64,000 bases of DNA from Brachybacterium kimchii (lineage in GTDB: Bacteria > Actinomycetota > Actinomycetes > Actinomycetales > Dermabacteraceae), in contig NZ_CP097218.1 of the NCBI RefSeq assembly GCF_023373525.1, forward strand, positions 3,658,001 through 3,722,000, in the 5' to 3' direction. Under the pieces are notes generated by a model. The model saw only the letters and a list, made by a program, of their open reading frames with translations, did no database searches and was not told the DNA's origin. Every line of letters starts with the position of its first letter. Position 1 is the stretch's first letter. This document shows, in pieces, positions 25,851 through 33,768 of this stretch. The translations under genes and the position numbers were made by a program.

Positions 25851-27279
25851 CGCCGCTCCTGTACTCCTCGAAGATCCAGTCGTCCACGGAGACGTCTCCG
25901 CCGGCGCCGTTCACCACGTCGATCGCCCGGTCGCGCTCCGCCGACAGACGATCGTTGAAGCGCGTGAGCTCCTTCCCCAGGTCATCGATATCGCCGCCCA
26001 GATACCCCTGGGTGATGTCACCGAGGTCGGGCCGGATGTCGTTCATCTCCGCGATCACGGACCCCACGGCGGGGTTCCGCACCACGGGGCTGGGTGCCGT
26101 GCGCACGTTCTTCTCGAGCAGCCGCACAGCGCGCGAGTACAGAGCGGGGACCTCGGCCCTGTCCAGGGCGTGCGGGTCCGCCGGCGGCTGATCCATGTTC
26201 TCGGCGAGCGCCACGGCGAACTCCGGTCGGGTCAGCAGCGAGAACAGCTCCCCGACCTCCTCGCGGCGGTGCGACGTCCCCGCGCACCAGAACTGGCCGT
26301 CGGCGGGCGGCCGCGCTGTGAGTCCGCGCCCGTCGGGTGAGGGCGGGCCCGACACGCGCACGCCTTTCATGAACTCGCCGAACTGACCGTTCAGGACGCC
26401 TGCGTTCCAGGGGCCGTCGAAGAAGATCGCGGCCTCGCCCGACGCCCAGCGCACGCGCGCCTCCCGTGCGTCCAGAGACGTGGACGCGGGCAGCATGAAG
26501 CCGTCCGTGATCAGGGAGTGCAGGAAGGTGAACGCTTCGAGGAAGGCCTCGCTCGCGAAGGGGAACTCCCCGGTCCTCGCGTCGGTGATCCCGTTTCCGC
26601 TGGATCCGACCATCGCCAGGGTCTGACCAGCGGACTGCGCGAGGTCCACGAGATGCTCCTGCATCCGATCCGAGTGGGCCAGTGGTGCCACCCACGGATG
26701 CTCCGTTCCGGAGGCCACGAGGTCGCGGCAGAGCGTCCGGAACCCGTCCCATGTGCTCGGCAGATCCTCCGGTTCGTGGCCGGCTTTCTCCAGCAGACTG
26801 GAGTTCGCCCACGTCAGGGTGGAATTCTGGCGGTGGCTGAAGATCGGGACGGTGAAGGTCTTCCCGTCGAACGTGTGCACTCCCTCGAACAGCGAGCCCT
26901 CGAGCCGGCGGCGGGCCTCATCGCTGAGCTCCACGGGAGCGACCGTGCCGCGATCGACCAGGGACGCGGAGGGCGCGCCGAAGAGGTTCGTGAACACGTC
27001 GGGGAGCTGGTCGCTGCCTTCGGCCAGCTGCAGCGCCTGCCCCATGCTGTCGGGGTTGTACACGGTCCGCTCGACCGCGACGCCGGCGTTTCCCTCGAAC
27101 TCGTCGAAGAGCCCGGTCAGTGCGGACTTCAGCGGGTCGAAGTGATCCCACCACTGCAGGGAGCCCGCATCGCCATGCGCGACGCCGCCACGTGTCGAGG
27201 ATCGTGCGCAGCCGCTCGCCGTCAGGGCGACGCCGGCGGCGAACAGCGCGAGCGCGTCCCGTCGGGGAATCCTCTCCAT
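25825..27279 (-). CDS. Sugar-binding lipoprotein of ABC importer (cassette 2)
   Basis: A 484-residue solute-binding protein. It starts MERIPRRDALALFAAG with twin-arginine-like RRD and a lipobox TASGCAR (Cys at about 24). ATG 27279 follows GGAGGAG by 6 nt; an in-frame ATG 54 bp further upstream has no ribosome binding site. First gene of cassette 2, transcribed from the promoter at 27318-27346, and divergent from the fused transposase/LacI regulator, which is its probable regulator. Confidence 0.87.
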   Translation of the reverse strand: MERIPRRDALALFAAGVALTASGCARSSTRGGVAHGDAGSLQWWDHFDPLKSALTGLFDEFEGNAGVAVERTVYNPDSMGQALQLAEGSDQLPDVFTNLFGAPSASLVDRGTVAPVELSDEARRRLEGSLFEGVHTFDGKTFTVPIFSHRQNSTLTWANSSLLEKAGHEPEDLPSTWDGFRTLCRDLVASGTEHPWVAPLAHSDRMQEHLVDLAQSAGQTLAMVGSSGNGITDARTGEFPFASEAFLEAFTFLHSLITDGFMLPASTSLDAREARVRWASGEAAIFFDGPWNAGVLNGQFGEFMKGVRVSGPPSPDGRGLTARPPADGQFWCAGTSHRREEVGELFSLLTRPEFAVALAENMDQPPADPHALDRAEVPALYSRAVRLLEKNVRTAPSPVVRNPAVGSVIAEMNDIRPDLGDITQGYLGGDIDDLGKELTRFNDRLSAERDRAIDVVNGAGGDVSVDDWIFEEYRSGDDFDVTDY

Positions 27280-27296
27280 CGCAGCTCCTCCGCCCG

Positions 27297-27310
27297 GTAC
27301 ATCGGTGTAC
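27297..27310. promoter_or_regulatory. Inverted repeat at cassette 2 transcription start
   Basis: GTACATCGGTGTAC has perfect 5-bp arms (GTACA, TGTAC) around TCGG. It lies directly downstream of the -10 box of the cassette 2 promoter, at about +1 to +15, so a bound repressor would stop transcription. Candidate operator for the divergent regulator. Confidence 0.5.
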
Positions 27311-27317
27311 TGCGAGG

Positions 27318-27346
27318 ACGGTATGCGGTGCACAACGGGACGTCAA
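27318..27346 (-). promoter_or_regulatory. Promoter of cassette 2
   Basis: Read on the minus strand: TTGACG (27346-27341), 17-bp spacer, TACCGT (27323-27318). The predicted start is near 27311, giving a leader of about 30 nt that contains GGAGGAG before ATG 27279. Confidence 0.6.
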
Positions 27347-27463
27347 TGCTCGAAGCGGAGAAAAGTAGCTGGCAGAAGCGCTATGTGCCACGCTCGCGTA
27401 CGACGTATGTGTCAGTATTCGTGCAACAATGCTGTACCGGAACAGAAGACGGAAAGGGAAGGG

Positions 27464-29638
27464 ATGGGACGGGGACCTGCGAAACCGCTTGGGCTGCGGT
27501 CGGGCGACGAAGAGGTGCTCTTGTCCGCCGTGAGGAGGGCGGCGCCGGCCGTCGCGCGGCGGGCAGGAATCCTGCTGCTCGCGGCGCGGGGATTCTCGAA
27601 TACTGAGATCGCGACGATGGAGTCGACCAGTCGAGGAACCGTCATCCGGTGGAGGCAGAGGTACGAGTCGGAAGGGGTGGACTGCCTCGGAGATCGTCCA
27701 CGGGGAGGCCGCCCGCCCGTGGCTGACCCGCAGAACATCATCCTGCGCACGCTGGAGCCGCCCCCGTCCTCGCCGGCGGCGAGGAGTCCCCGGTGGACCA
27801 CGCGGTCGCTCGGGGTAGAACTGGGCATCAGCGCCTCGTCGGTCTCGAGGGCCTGGAGCCTCTACGGCGTGAGCCCGGCGCGCGGCGGAGGGGTGCAGCT
27901 GTCGAGCCGTCCGGGACTCTCGGTCACCGACGGGACCATCGTCGGGCTGGTCCTCGATCCGCCACGGGCCGTGCTCGCCTTCGCGCCGGGCGCCACGGAG
28001 CACGGAGCGACGCGACCATCCGCCTCTGCGCCGACGCGGCCGACGGCACTCTCCCGCGCGGTGCGCGAGCACGCGGAACGCCTAGTGGACCCCTCGGTGA
28101 GCGGGTCAAACGCTGCCCGCGAGGCCGAGCGCGCCCCGTCGGATGATCTCGAAGTGCAGGGCGCCCTCGAGGCGTTCGTGAGATCCGGGGTGCACCTCGT
28201 CTGCTGCGGCATCACGCCGTCGACCGATGACATGGACGGCGACGTGATCGCCGCGGTGGACACCTTCTCGCAGTGGCTCCGGGTGCTGGACGTGCTCGCC
28301 CTGGTGTCGCACCGATCCCGGTCCGGGGCGGCTCTGGGGCGGGCCGTGAGTGCGGTGCGCACCGCCAGGTCGCGCGATGGCGTCCTGATCTGGTCGGACC
28401 TCGATGCCGAGGGCGGGATGGCGGCGGAGGGCCGCGTTCTGCGGGACGATGCGGGGCGACCCTCGAGCGAGGTCCCGGACAGCCCGTCCGGGCGCGCGCC
28501 GCATCGTGCGGACCGAGGAGACGGCGCGCCGACCTCGCCACGCGGCGAGAGGGCTCTCGCGGGCGGGACCGGGCACGGAGACGACCGCGTCGGGCGGCGC
28601 CCGATCATGAGCGACGTCGCCGCTCGAGCAGGCGTGTCGGTGAAGACCGTGTCCAACGTCCTCACCGGGGCGAAGCATGTCTCCGCCGCGACGCGCACGC
28701 GCGTGGAAGAGGCGGTCGGCGCGCTCGACTACCAGGTGCATCCGGCAGCGCGCCAGCTGCGCACCGGCAGACCCCATGCGTTCGTCCTGGCGCTGCCCGA
28801 GCTCAGGCTCAGTTACTTCGCACAGCTGGCAGAGCAGGTCATCGCCACGGCGGCCGCCCGAGGCCTCGGGATCCTCGTCCAGACCACGGGCGGACGGCGC
28901 GAGCGCGAGCTCGGGGCGATCGACATGGCCCGTCACCAGGCCGACGGACTGATCATCGCGGCGCACGGTCTCCGGGAGGACGACATCCGTCGGGCCTCGT
29001 CGACGGTCCCGTTCGTGCTCCTGGGGGAGGGAGTGCCCCAGCACCGGGTCGCCCAGATCACGATCAGCAATTCGGACGCGGCGAGCACCGCCATGCAGCA
29101 CCTGCTCCGCACGGGACGACGCCGGATCGTCCTGCTCGGCCTCGCCCATCGCGCCGTCGCCGAGGCGCGGGTCCGCGGCTGTCGCCGCGCTGCCACCATG
29201 CACGGTGTGCAGATCGACCCGACGCTCCTCGCGCCGGCCCCGCGCTGGGATCGCGAGAGCGGAGAGCGAGCGATCCATGAGCTGCTCGACCAGGGCGCGC
29301 GCTTCGATGCGGTCATCGGGTTCAACGACGAGCTGGCGCTCGGCGCGCAGCGGGCCCTGCTCTCCCGTGGACACGATGTGCCTGGCGACGTGGCCCTCAT
29401 CGGCTTCGACAACTCGGAGGACGCGCGCTACAGCACGCCCAGCCTCTCCTCCGTCGCTCCAGCGTTCGACGCCATCGCCGACGCCGCTCTGGAATTGGTG
29501 ACGGGGCACGGCCAGCGCACCCCGGAAGAGCGTGCCGGCGAGCCGGCTCGCCAGCACACCACCGCCCCTCACCGGCTCGTGGTGCGCGAGTCGACTGCGG
29601 AGGTCAGGGGGCGCTCACACGGCGGCGAACCGCGATGA
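27464..29638 (+). CDS. LacI-family regulator with IS630-transposase-like N-terminal half
   Basis: A 724-residue fusion in one uninterrupted frame. Residues 1-375 resemble an IS630-family transposase: HTH1 (RAGILLLAARGFSNTEIA, then RGTVIRWRQRY at about 34-67), the GLGDxPRGGRP-type linker (CLGDRPRGGRPP), a second HTH (GISASSVSRAW, 111-121), and VGLVLDPPRAVLAFAP at 150-165, where active transposases have VGLYLDPPxxALVLCVDEKSQ. The catalytic Asp-Glu of that motif is missing, so it is not a working transposase. Residues 379-724 form a full LacI protein with HTH MSDVAARAGVSVKTVSNVLTG and effector domain ending IGFDNSEDARYS. ATG 27464 has AAAGGGAAGGG upstream; an earlier in-frame ATG is less likely. 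It is divergent from cassette 2. Confidence 0.82.
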   Translation: MGRGPAKPLGLRSGDEEVLLSAVRRAAPAVARRAGILLLAARGFSNTEIATMESTSRGTVIRWRQRYESEGVDCLGDRPRGGRPPVADPQNIILRTLEPPPSSPAARSPRWTTRSLGVELGISASSVSRAWSLYGVSPARGGGVQLSSRPGLSVTDGTIVGLVLDPPRAVLAFAPGATEHGATRPSASAPTRPTALSRAVREHAERLVDPSVSGSNAAREAERAPSDDLEVQGALEAFVRSGVHLVCCGITPSTDDMDGDVIAAVDTFSQWLRVLDVLALVSHRSRSGAALGRAVSAVRTARSRDGVLIWSDLDAEGGMAAEGRVLRDDAGRPSSEVPDSPSGRAPHRADRGDGAPTSPRGERALAGGTGHGDDRVGRRPIMSDVAARAGVSVKTVSNVLTGAKHVSAATRTRVEEAVGALDYQVHPAARQLRTGRPHAFVLALPELRLSYFAQLAEQVIATAAARGLGILVQTTGGRRERELGAIDMARHQADGLIIAAHGLREDDIRRASSTVPFVLLGEGVPQHRVAQITISNSDAASTAMQHLLRTGRRRIVLLGLAHRAVAEARVRGCRRAATMHGVQIDPTLLAPAPRWDRESGERAIHELLDQGARFDAVIGFNDELALGAQRALLSRGHDVPGDVALIGFDNSEDARYSTPSLSSVAPAFDAIADAALELVTGHGQRTPEERAGEPARQHTTAPHRLVVRESTAEVRGRSHGGEPR

Positions 29639-29724
29639 ACCGGGGCTCCTGGGCCCGACCCGCCTCCACCGCGTCGCCGCCCGCGCCCACCGCACGCTCG
29701 CCCCGGCGGGTCGCGGTGCCACCG

Positions 29725-29753
29725 TTGACAGCCTTGACTAACAGACGTAACTT
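29725..29753 (+). promoter_or_regulatory. Promoter for GMC oxidoreductase transcript
   Basis: TTGACA (29725-29730), exact 17-bp spacer, TAACTT (29748-29753). This is the closest match to the sigma-A consensus in the window; transcription would begin near 29760. Confidence 0.68.
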
Positions 29754-29763
29754 TACGGCTGTT
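29740..29763. promoter_or_regulatory. 24-bp inverted repeat over the -10 box (operator)
   Basis: Arms AACAGnCGTAA and TTACGnCTGTT are fully complementary except for one position and flank a CT centre. The repeat covers the -10 box and start site of the GMC promoter, so it should be a repressor site. The regulator is unknown; the fused LacI protein ending 100 bp upstream is the nearest candidate. Confidence 0.62.
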
Positions 29764-29813
29764 GGTACTCAACGCGTCGCCGAACATCGAGCAGGACCGC
29801 GCTCGAGCTCGAC

Positions 29814-29990
29814 ATGGCCACGGCCCTCGTGAAGCCGGATCACGGCCCCGGCGATGTCATGACCCGAGGGGAGCCCGTCGTGGTCCTCACGGGCTGCCCC
29901 TTCCACGTGCACAGACACCTGCACCGTCTCCCGGATCCCATCGGGACCTCCGATCCCGTCCGCACCATCGACAACGCCCCACCGACATGA
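29814..29990 (+). CDS. Doubtful 58-residue small ORF in the leader
   Basis: ATG 29814 to TGA 29990 gives a 58-residue product beginning MATALVKPDHGPGDVM and rich in His and Pro. There is no good ribosome binding site and no family similarity that I recognise. Its stop codon overlaps another ATG. It may be a leader peptide or chance; the very GC-rich DNA makes chance open frames common. Confidence 0.2.
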   Translation: MATALVKPDHGPGDVMTRGEPVVVLTGCPFHVHRHLHRLPDPIGTSDPVRTIDNAPPT

Positions 29991-30051
29991 TCGCCGCAGC
30001 CGCGGCATGGACTCAGCCGTCGCCGCACCCGTCAACGGAAAGGCCCCACCC

Positions 30052-31581
30052 ATGACCACGGAGCACTACGACACGATCATCGTCGGCGCCGGAACCGCCG
30101 GCTGCGTCCTGGCCTCGAGGCTCAGCGAGGACGAGCGTCATTCGGTCCTGCTCCTGGAGGCCGCGGAGGCCGTGTCGGACGAAGGGACGCAGACGCCCGG
30201 ATCGGCATTCTTCGCGCTGACGCCTGACCGCCTCTACGCGAACGAGACGACCCCTCAGCCGGGGCTGGGCGGACGCGCCAGCGCCATCCCGTCGGGGCGA
30301 GGCCTCGGCGGGAGCGGGTCGGTGAACCTGCTCGCCTGGTTCGAAGGGCATCCCGAGGACTACGACGCCTGGGCGGCCGCGGGAGCGACGGACTGGAGCT
30401 GGCGCGAGGTGGAGCCGGTGTTCCGGCGCCTCCGAGAAGCTGATGCCGACACGTCGGATCGCGCCGGAGGGATGCGCACGGAGAAGGCGCCCGACATCGA
30501 GCAGTCCCTGCTGGCATTCGTCGCAGCGGGGGCGAAGCAGGGTCTTCCCCTCACCGAGGACTTCAATGCCGACCAGCGCGTCGGGGCAGGCCTCGTGACC
30601 GCGAACACCGAGAACGGAGTCCGGAGCGGCCCCGTCGACGGCTATCTCGCGGCGGCGCGCCACCGGGAGAACCTCGAGATCCGACAGGGCGTCCGCGTCG
30701 ACAGGATCGTGCACGACGCCGACCTCGCACGTGGGGTGGTCCTCTCGGACGGCACCGAGATCGCTGCCGACCGCATCGTGCTGTGCGCTGGTGCTCTCCG
30801 GAGCCCTCACCTGCTGATGCTCTCCGGCATCGGTCCCGCGGATCATCTCCGTGAGCGGGGGATCGAGCCCGAGCTGGACCTTCCTGGAGTGGGCCGGAAC
30901 CTTCACGATCACCCGCTCGTCATCCTGGCGTGGGAGATGCTCAAGGGGTACACGCTTCTGGACAGCGACACTCCCGCGAATCGCGCCGTCTACGAAACGC
31001 TCCGACGGGGCCCTCTTGCCTCCCTGCCGACCGTCGGCATGATGGTTCCCGGCCCAGCAGGAGGCGCCGCGGAATGGCAGCTGCTCCCGTACCTTCTCGG
31101 ACTCGATGAATCGATGACCCCTCATGCGACGCCTGCGCTGAGCGTGACTCTCGGACTGCTGACTCCGCGGAGCCGCGGATCTGTCACTCTCGCCTCGAAC
31201 GACCCGGCAGCTGCTCCGCAGATCGATCCCCGCTATCTGTCCGATCCGAGCGATCTCGAGCGGCTGGTCGAGGGGGTGAGGTTCGTCGAGCGCCTGATGG
31301 CGAGCCCGGCGATGGCGGACTTCACCGGTGAGCGCTTGAACCCCGGTCCGTCCGATGACATCGAGGACTGGGTGGTCCGCACCATGGGCACCCAATGGCA
31401 CCCTGCGGGCACATGCCGTCTCGGCACCGATCCCGGCACGGTCGTCGACCCGACTCTCCGTGTGCACGGCGTGAAGAACCTGTTCGTCGCTGACGCGTCC
31501 GTGATCCCCACGGCGACCCGCGGAAATCTCCAGGCGCCCGTGGTGATGATCGCCGAAAGGGCCGCCGAGTTCATCCAGTGA
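30052..31581 (+). CDS. GMC-family FAD oxidoreductase (choline dehydrogenase-like)
   Basis: A 509-residue flavoenzyme that oxidises an alcohol or sugar. FAD-binding GxGxxG is in IIVGAGTAGCVLASRL near residues 8-23, the GMC signature 1 region is SGRGLGGSGSVN, and the active-site pair is His450 in QWHPAGTCRLG and Asn492 in TRGNLQAP (the family more often has SGNTNAP). ATG 30052 follows GGAAAGG by 9 nt; an in-frame ATG at 30007 lacks a ribosome binding site. No signal peptide, so cytoplasmic. It is a single-gene unit with its own promoter and operator downstream of the fused regulator. Substrate could be choline, a sugar or a polyol; the sulfatase context might favour a carbohydrate. Confidence 0.86.
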   Translation: MTTEHYDTIIVGAGTAGCVLASRLSEDERHSVLLLEAAEAVSDEGTQTPGSAFFALTPDRLYANETTPQPGLGGRASAIPSGRGLGGSGSVNLLAWFEGHPEDYDAWAAAGATDWSWREVEPVFRRLREADADTSDRAGGMRTEKAPDIEQSLLAFVAAGAKQGLPLTEDFNADQRVGAGLVTANTENGVRSGPVDGYLAAARHRENLEIRQGVRVDRIVHDADLARGVVLSDGTEIAADRIVLCAGALRSPHLLMLSGIGPADHLRERGIEPELDLPGVGRNLHDHPLVILAWEMLKGYTLLDSDTPANRAVYETLRRGPLASLPTVGMMVPGPAGGAAEWQLLPYLLGLDESMTPHATPALSVTLGLLTPRSRGSVTLASNDPAAAPQIDPRYLSDPSDLERLVEGVRFVERLMASPAMADFTGERLNPGPSDDIEDWVVRTMGTQWHPAGTCRLGTDPGTVVDPTLRVHGVKNLFVADASVIPTATRGNLQAPVVMIAERAAEFIQ

Positions 31582-31665
31582 TCCACCCGAGGCGGCCGTT
31601 CCGAGAATCGGTGACGGATCCCGCTCGGCCGCACCCATCGGGCCGAAACCGACGCGGCGGGCTGC

Positions 31666-32319
31666 TCAGTTCCCCGCCGCGTCCAGCAGCCAGTGGTACC
31701 TCAGGCGCAGCGCCCGCTCCGTGCTCGCGGCCGCCGCGGCCACGGCGAGGGCGATGTTCAGCCACAGCGGGAGGACGACGAGGGGGTCGACGGGTCCGAT
31801 CCGCTCCGCGATCGGCGGGATGCGCAGCACCGGCACCGCGATCTGCTGCAGCAGCAGGGCGACGCCCACCAGCAGCGCCACGGTCGAGACCGCGCCGACC
31901 AGGCGGCTCAGGCCGGGGCGTCGCCGCTCGAAGCGGGCGCGTCGGCCCTCCGCCGAGCGTGGATCGGGGACGAGCTGATGCTCGGCGCCGTCGTCGGTGA
32001 CGAGGTGGCAGCGCTTGAGCCCGAACTGGCTGACCGCGACCTCGATCGCACCGCCCTCGACGGGGAACACGGCGGGCGCGCGGGCGACCGCGTGCTGGCG
32101 TCCGTCCCGGAACAGGTGCACTTTCACGTAGCCGTTGTCGTCGGTCTTCCACTGGCGCACGTCCACCGTGTATCGCACGGGGCGGCGGCCCTGATCCTCG
32201 AGGTCGAGATGGAACAGCGACCGCCCCAGCAGCTGCCACCAGCGGAACCGCTTGAGGGGACTGCCGTCCCCCGGATCGATCCGCTTCACCGCGCGTCGGC
32301 GACGCCACTGCTCGAACAT
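31666..32319 (-). CDS. Hypothetical membrane protein
   Basis: A 217-residue protein of unknown function. The first 140 residues are soluble and beta-rich in appearance (FHLDLEDQGRRPVRYTVDVR, VHLFRDGRQHAVARAP), followed by two hydrophobic segments at about 142-163 and 177-196. ATG 32319 is preceded by GGAGG at 8 nt; a start at 32373 would add 18 residues without a ribosome binding site. It is divergent from a TetR regulator, which may control it through the repeats at 32388-32408. Confidence 0.7.
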   Translation of the reverse strand: MFEQWRRRRAVKRIDPGDGSPLKRFRWWQLLGRSLFHLDLEDQGRRPVRYTVDVRQWKTDDNGYVKVHLFRDGRQHAVARAPAVFPVEGGAIEVAVSQFGLKRCHLVTDDGAEHQLVPDPRSAEGRRARFERRRPGLSRLVGAVSTVALLVGVALLLQQIAVPVLRIPPIAERIGPVDPLVVLPLWLNIALAVAAAAASTERALRLRYHWLLDAAGN

Positions 32320-32387
32320 CGGGGTGCCTCCTCGGCACTCGGGTGCGGGCCGGCTCGCCCATCGGCCGGACATGACGCGAAACTAGC

Positions 32388-32408
32388 ACGCTGTACTAGT
32401 ACGCTGTA
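32388..32408. promoter_or_regulatory. Candidate TetR operator
   Basis: Two direct copies of ACGCTGTA (32388-32395 and 32401-32408) enclose the palindrome GTACTAGTAC (32394-32403 region). The element lies in the 142-bp gap between the divergent membrane-protein and TetR genes. Confidence 0.5.
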
Positions 32409-32461
32409 TCAGCAGAAAGTATGGGGCGGGCCGACGGCAGGGCCGAGAGGAAGGGCGGACG

Positions 32462-33097
32462 ATGAGCGAGGGCGGGGGAGCAGTGGACGACCAGCAGGAG
32501 CCGAGCACGCGGGATAGGATCCTCGCGGCGGCCGCCGCGATCCTCGGCGAGGACGGTGCGACGGCGCGTCTCAGCGTCCGCGCGGTCGCCGCCCGGGCAG
32601 GCGTGAGCGTGGGCTCCCTCCGCCACCACTTCCCGACCCAGCAGGATCTGCGGGACGAGGTCATGCGGCGCGTCCTGGACTGGATGATGCCGCGCAGCAG
32701 CATCGGAGACCGCTCGGTGCCCCCTCGGGAGCGCCTCGTGCAGTGCCTGCTCGACGTGCTGGACCTCAGCGGCACGGGCGCGCAGGCCCGCGAGGCGATG
32801 ACGACGATGACCAGCACCTTCATCACTGCGGAGCAGACTGCGTCCGTGCGGGAGGCCTACCTGGCGGCCCAGCGCGACGGTCAGCGCCGCACGGAGGGCT
32901 GGCTGCGCGCGCTCGCCGAGGAATGCGAGATCCCCGCCGACGACATCCCGCGCCGAGCGCGCTTCCTCGGCACGGTGCTCGACGGGCTCTCCCTGGAGCG
33001 CGCGATGCCCGCCGTCGACTCCCTCACGCAGGTCGAGTCCGAGGTGCTCTTCGCGGCCGCCGACGTCGCCCTCGCCCCTGTGGACCGCGACGGGTGA
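32462..33097 (+). CDS. TetR-family transcriptional regulator
   Basis: A 211-residue regulator. The N-terminal TetR HTH reads RAVAARAGVSVGSLRHHFPTQQDL (about residues 40-63), followed by an all-helical ligand domain. The recognition helix SVGSLRHHF is standard. ATG 32462 follows a GGAAGGG element. It is divergent from the membrane protein gene and is the likely ligand-responsive repressor of it. The ligand is unknown. Confidence 0.85.
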   Translation: MSEGGGAVDDQQEPSTRDRILAAAAAILGEDGATARLSVRAVAARAGVSVGSLRHHFPTQQDLRDEVMRRVLDWMMPRSSIGDRSVPPRERLVQCLLDVLDLSGTGAQAREAMTTMTSTFITAEQTASVREAYLAAQRDGQRRTEGWLRALAEECEIPADDIPRRARFLGTVLDGLSLERAMPAVDSLTQVESEVLFAAADVALAPVDRDG

Positions 33098-33109
33098 GGG
33101 GCGCCTCGT

Positions 33110-33442
33110 TCACCTGTCCTGGTGCCCGTGCCCCCACTCGTGCAGCGCCGCGAACACCGTGTCCAGGCTCCGAGCGTGCTCGGTGATGCTGTAGGTGACC
33201 TGCGGCGGAGTCGTGGGGACGACAAGGCGCGCTACGAGCCCTTCGGCCACGAGCCGCTTCAGCTCCTCCGACAGCACCTTCTGCGAGATGCCGTCGACCC
33301 GGCGCTGCAGGTCCGCGTAGCGCCGCTCGCTCTGCAGCAGCTCGAAGAGGATGAGCATCGTCCACTTGCCGCCGATCATGCCGATCGTGGTGCGCACGCT
33401 CTGCCCGCAGTAGTCCTCGCCGGGTGCTCCTGAATCGTCCAT
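33110..33442 (-). CDS. HxlR-family regulator
   Basis: A 110-residue winged-helix regulator of the HxlR/MarR-like family. CGQSVRTTIGMIGGKWTMLILFEL is the usual N-terminal region, with one Cys (residue 12) that in some HxlR members senses electrophiles or redox state. The wing VPTTPPQVTYSITEHARSL is also typical. It is divergent from a tautomerase gene across 102 bp; this pairing with a small enzyme that handles reactive carbonyls is common for the family. Confidence 0.88.
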   Translation of the reverse strand: MDDSGAPGEDYCGQSVRTTIGMIGGKWTMLILFELLQSERRYADLQRRVDGISQKVLSEELKRLVAEGLVARLVVPTTPPQVTYSITEHARSLDTVFAALHEWGHGHQDR

Positions 33443-33544
33443 GTCCTACCTCGAGGTCGGTGCCTGAGAAGAAAGTGCCGTCTTCCGCGTTCCGCGTCCT
33501 CCGCGCAGTCTGGTGCACACAGCATCCGACCGCCAGGAGGCATC

Positions 33545-33754
33545 ATGCCGATCGTCCATCTCGACATCGTCCCCGAGCTCATGTTCGGAGACCGCCAGGA
33601 GCAGTACCAGAAGATCGCTGCGGGGATCACCGACACCATCGTCACCAGCACCGGCGCGCCCGCGGAGTCCGTGCACGTGCTGATCCGCGAGGTCTCCGAT
33701 GCGAAGTACTCCGTGGGCGGCGAGCTGCTGCGGGACAGGATGCAGCACGGCTGA
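33545..33754 (+). CDS. 4-oxalocrotonate tautomerase-family protein
   Basis: A 69-residue protein beginning MPIVHLDIVPELM. After removal of Met the N-terminal Pro1, the catalytic base of the family, is exposed. The following Arg in LIREV (residue about 48) matches the conserved positively charged residue. AGGAGG is 7 nt upstream of ATG. It is divergent from and probably controlled by the HxlR regulator. Such enzymes tautomerise enol/keto acids or detoxify unsaturated aldehydes; the substrate is unknown. Confidence 0.85.
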   Translation: MPIVHLDIVPELMFGDRQEQYQKIAAGITDTIVTSTGAPAESVHVLIREVSDAKYSVGGELLRDRMQHG

Positions 33755-33768
33755 TCGCGCCGCCCGCC

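Larger units (their letters stand above)
29639..30051 (+). promoter_or_regulatory. 413-bp leader region of GMC oxidoreductase gene
   Basis: This gap between two plus-strand genes holds a strong promoter (29725-29753), an inverted repeat over its -10 box, and then about 290 nt of transcribed leader before GMC. Inside the leader is a 58-codon open frame (29814-29990). No terminator hairpin for the regulator gene is clear. The rest shows no recognisable gene on either strand. Confidence 0.5.

Noticed and set aside
29762..30055. 97-residue open frame in the GMC leader
   Set aside because: Arg/His/Pro-rich composition, no ribosome binding site and overlap with the GMC start; typical of chance frames in GC-rich DNA.
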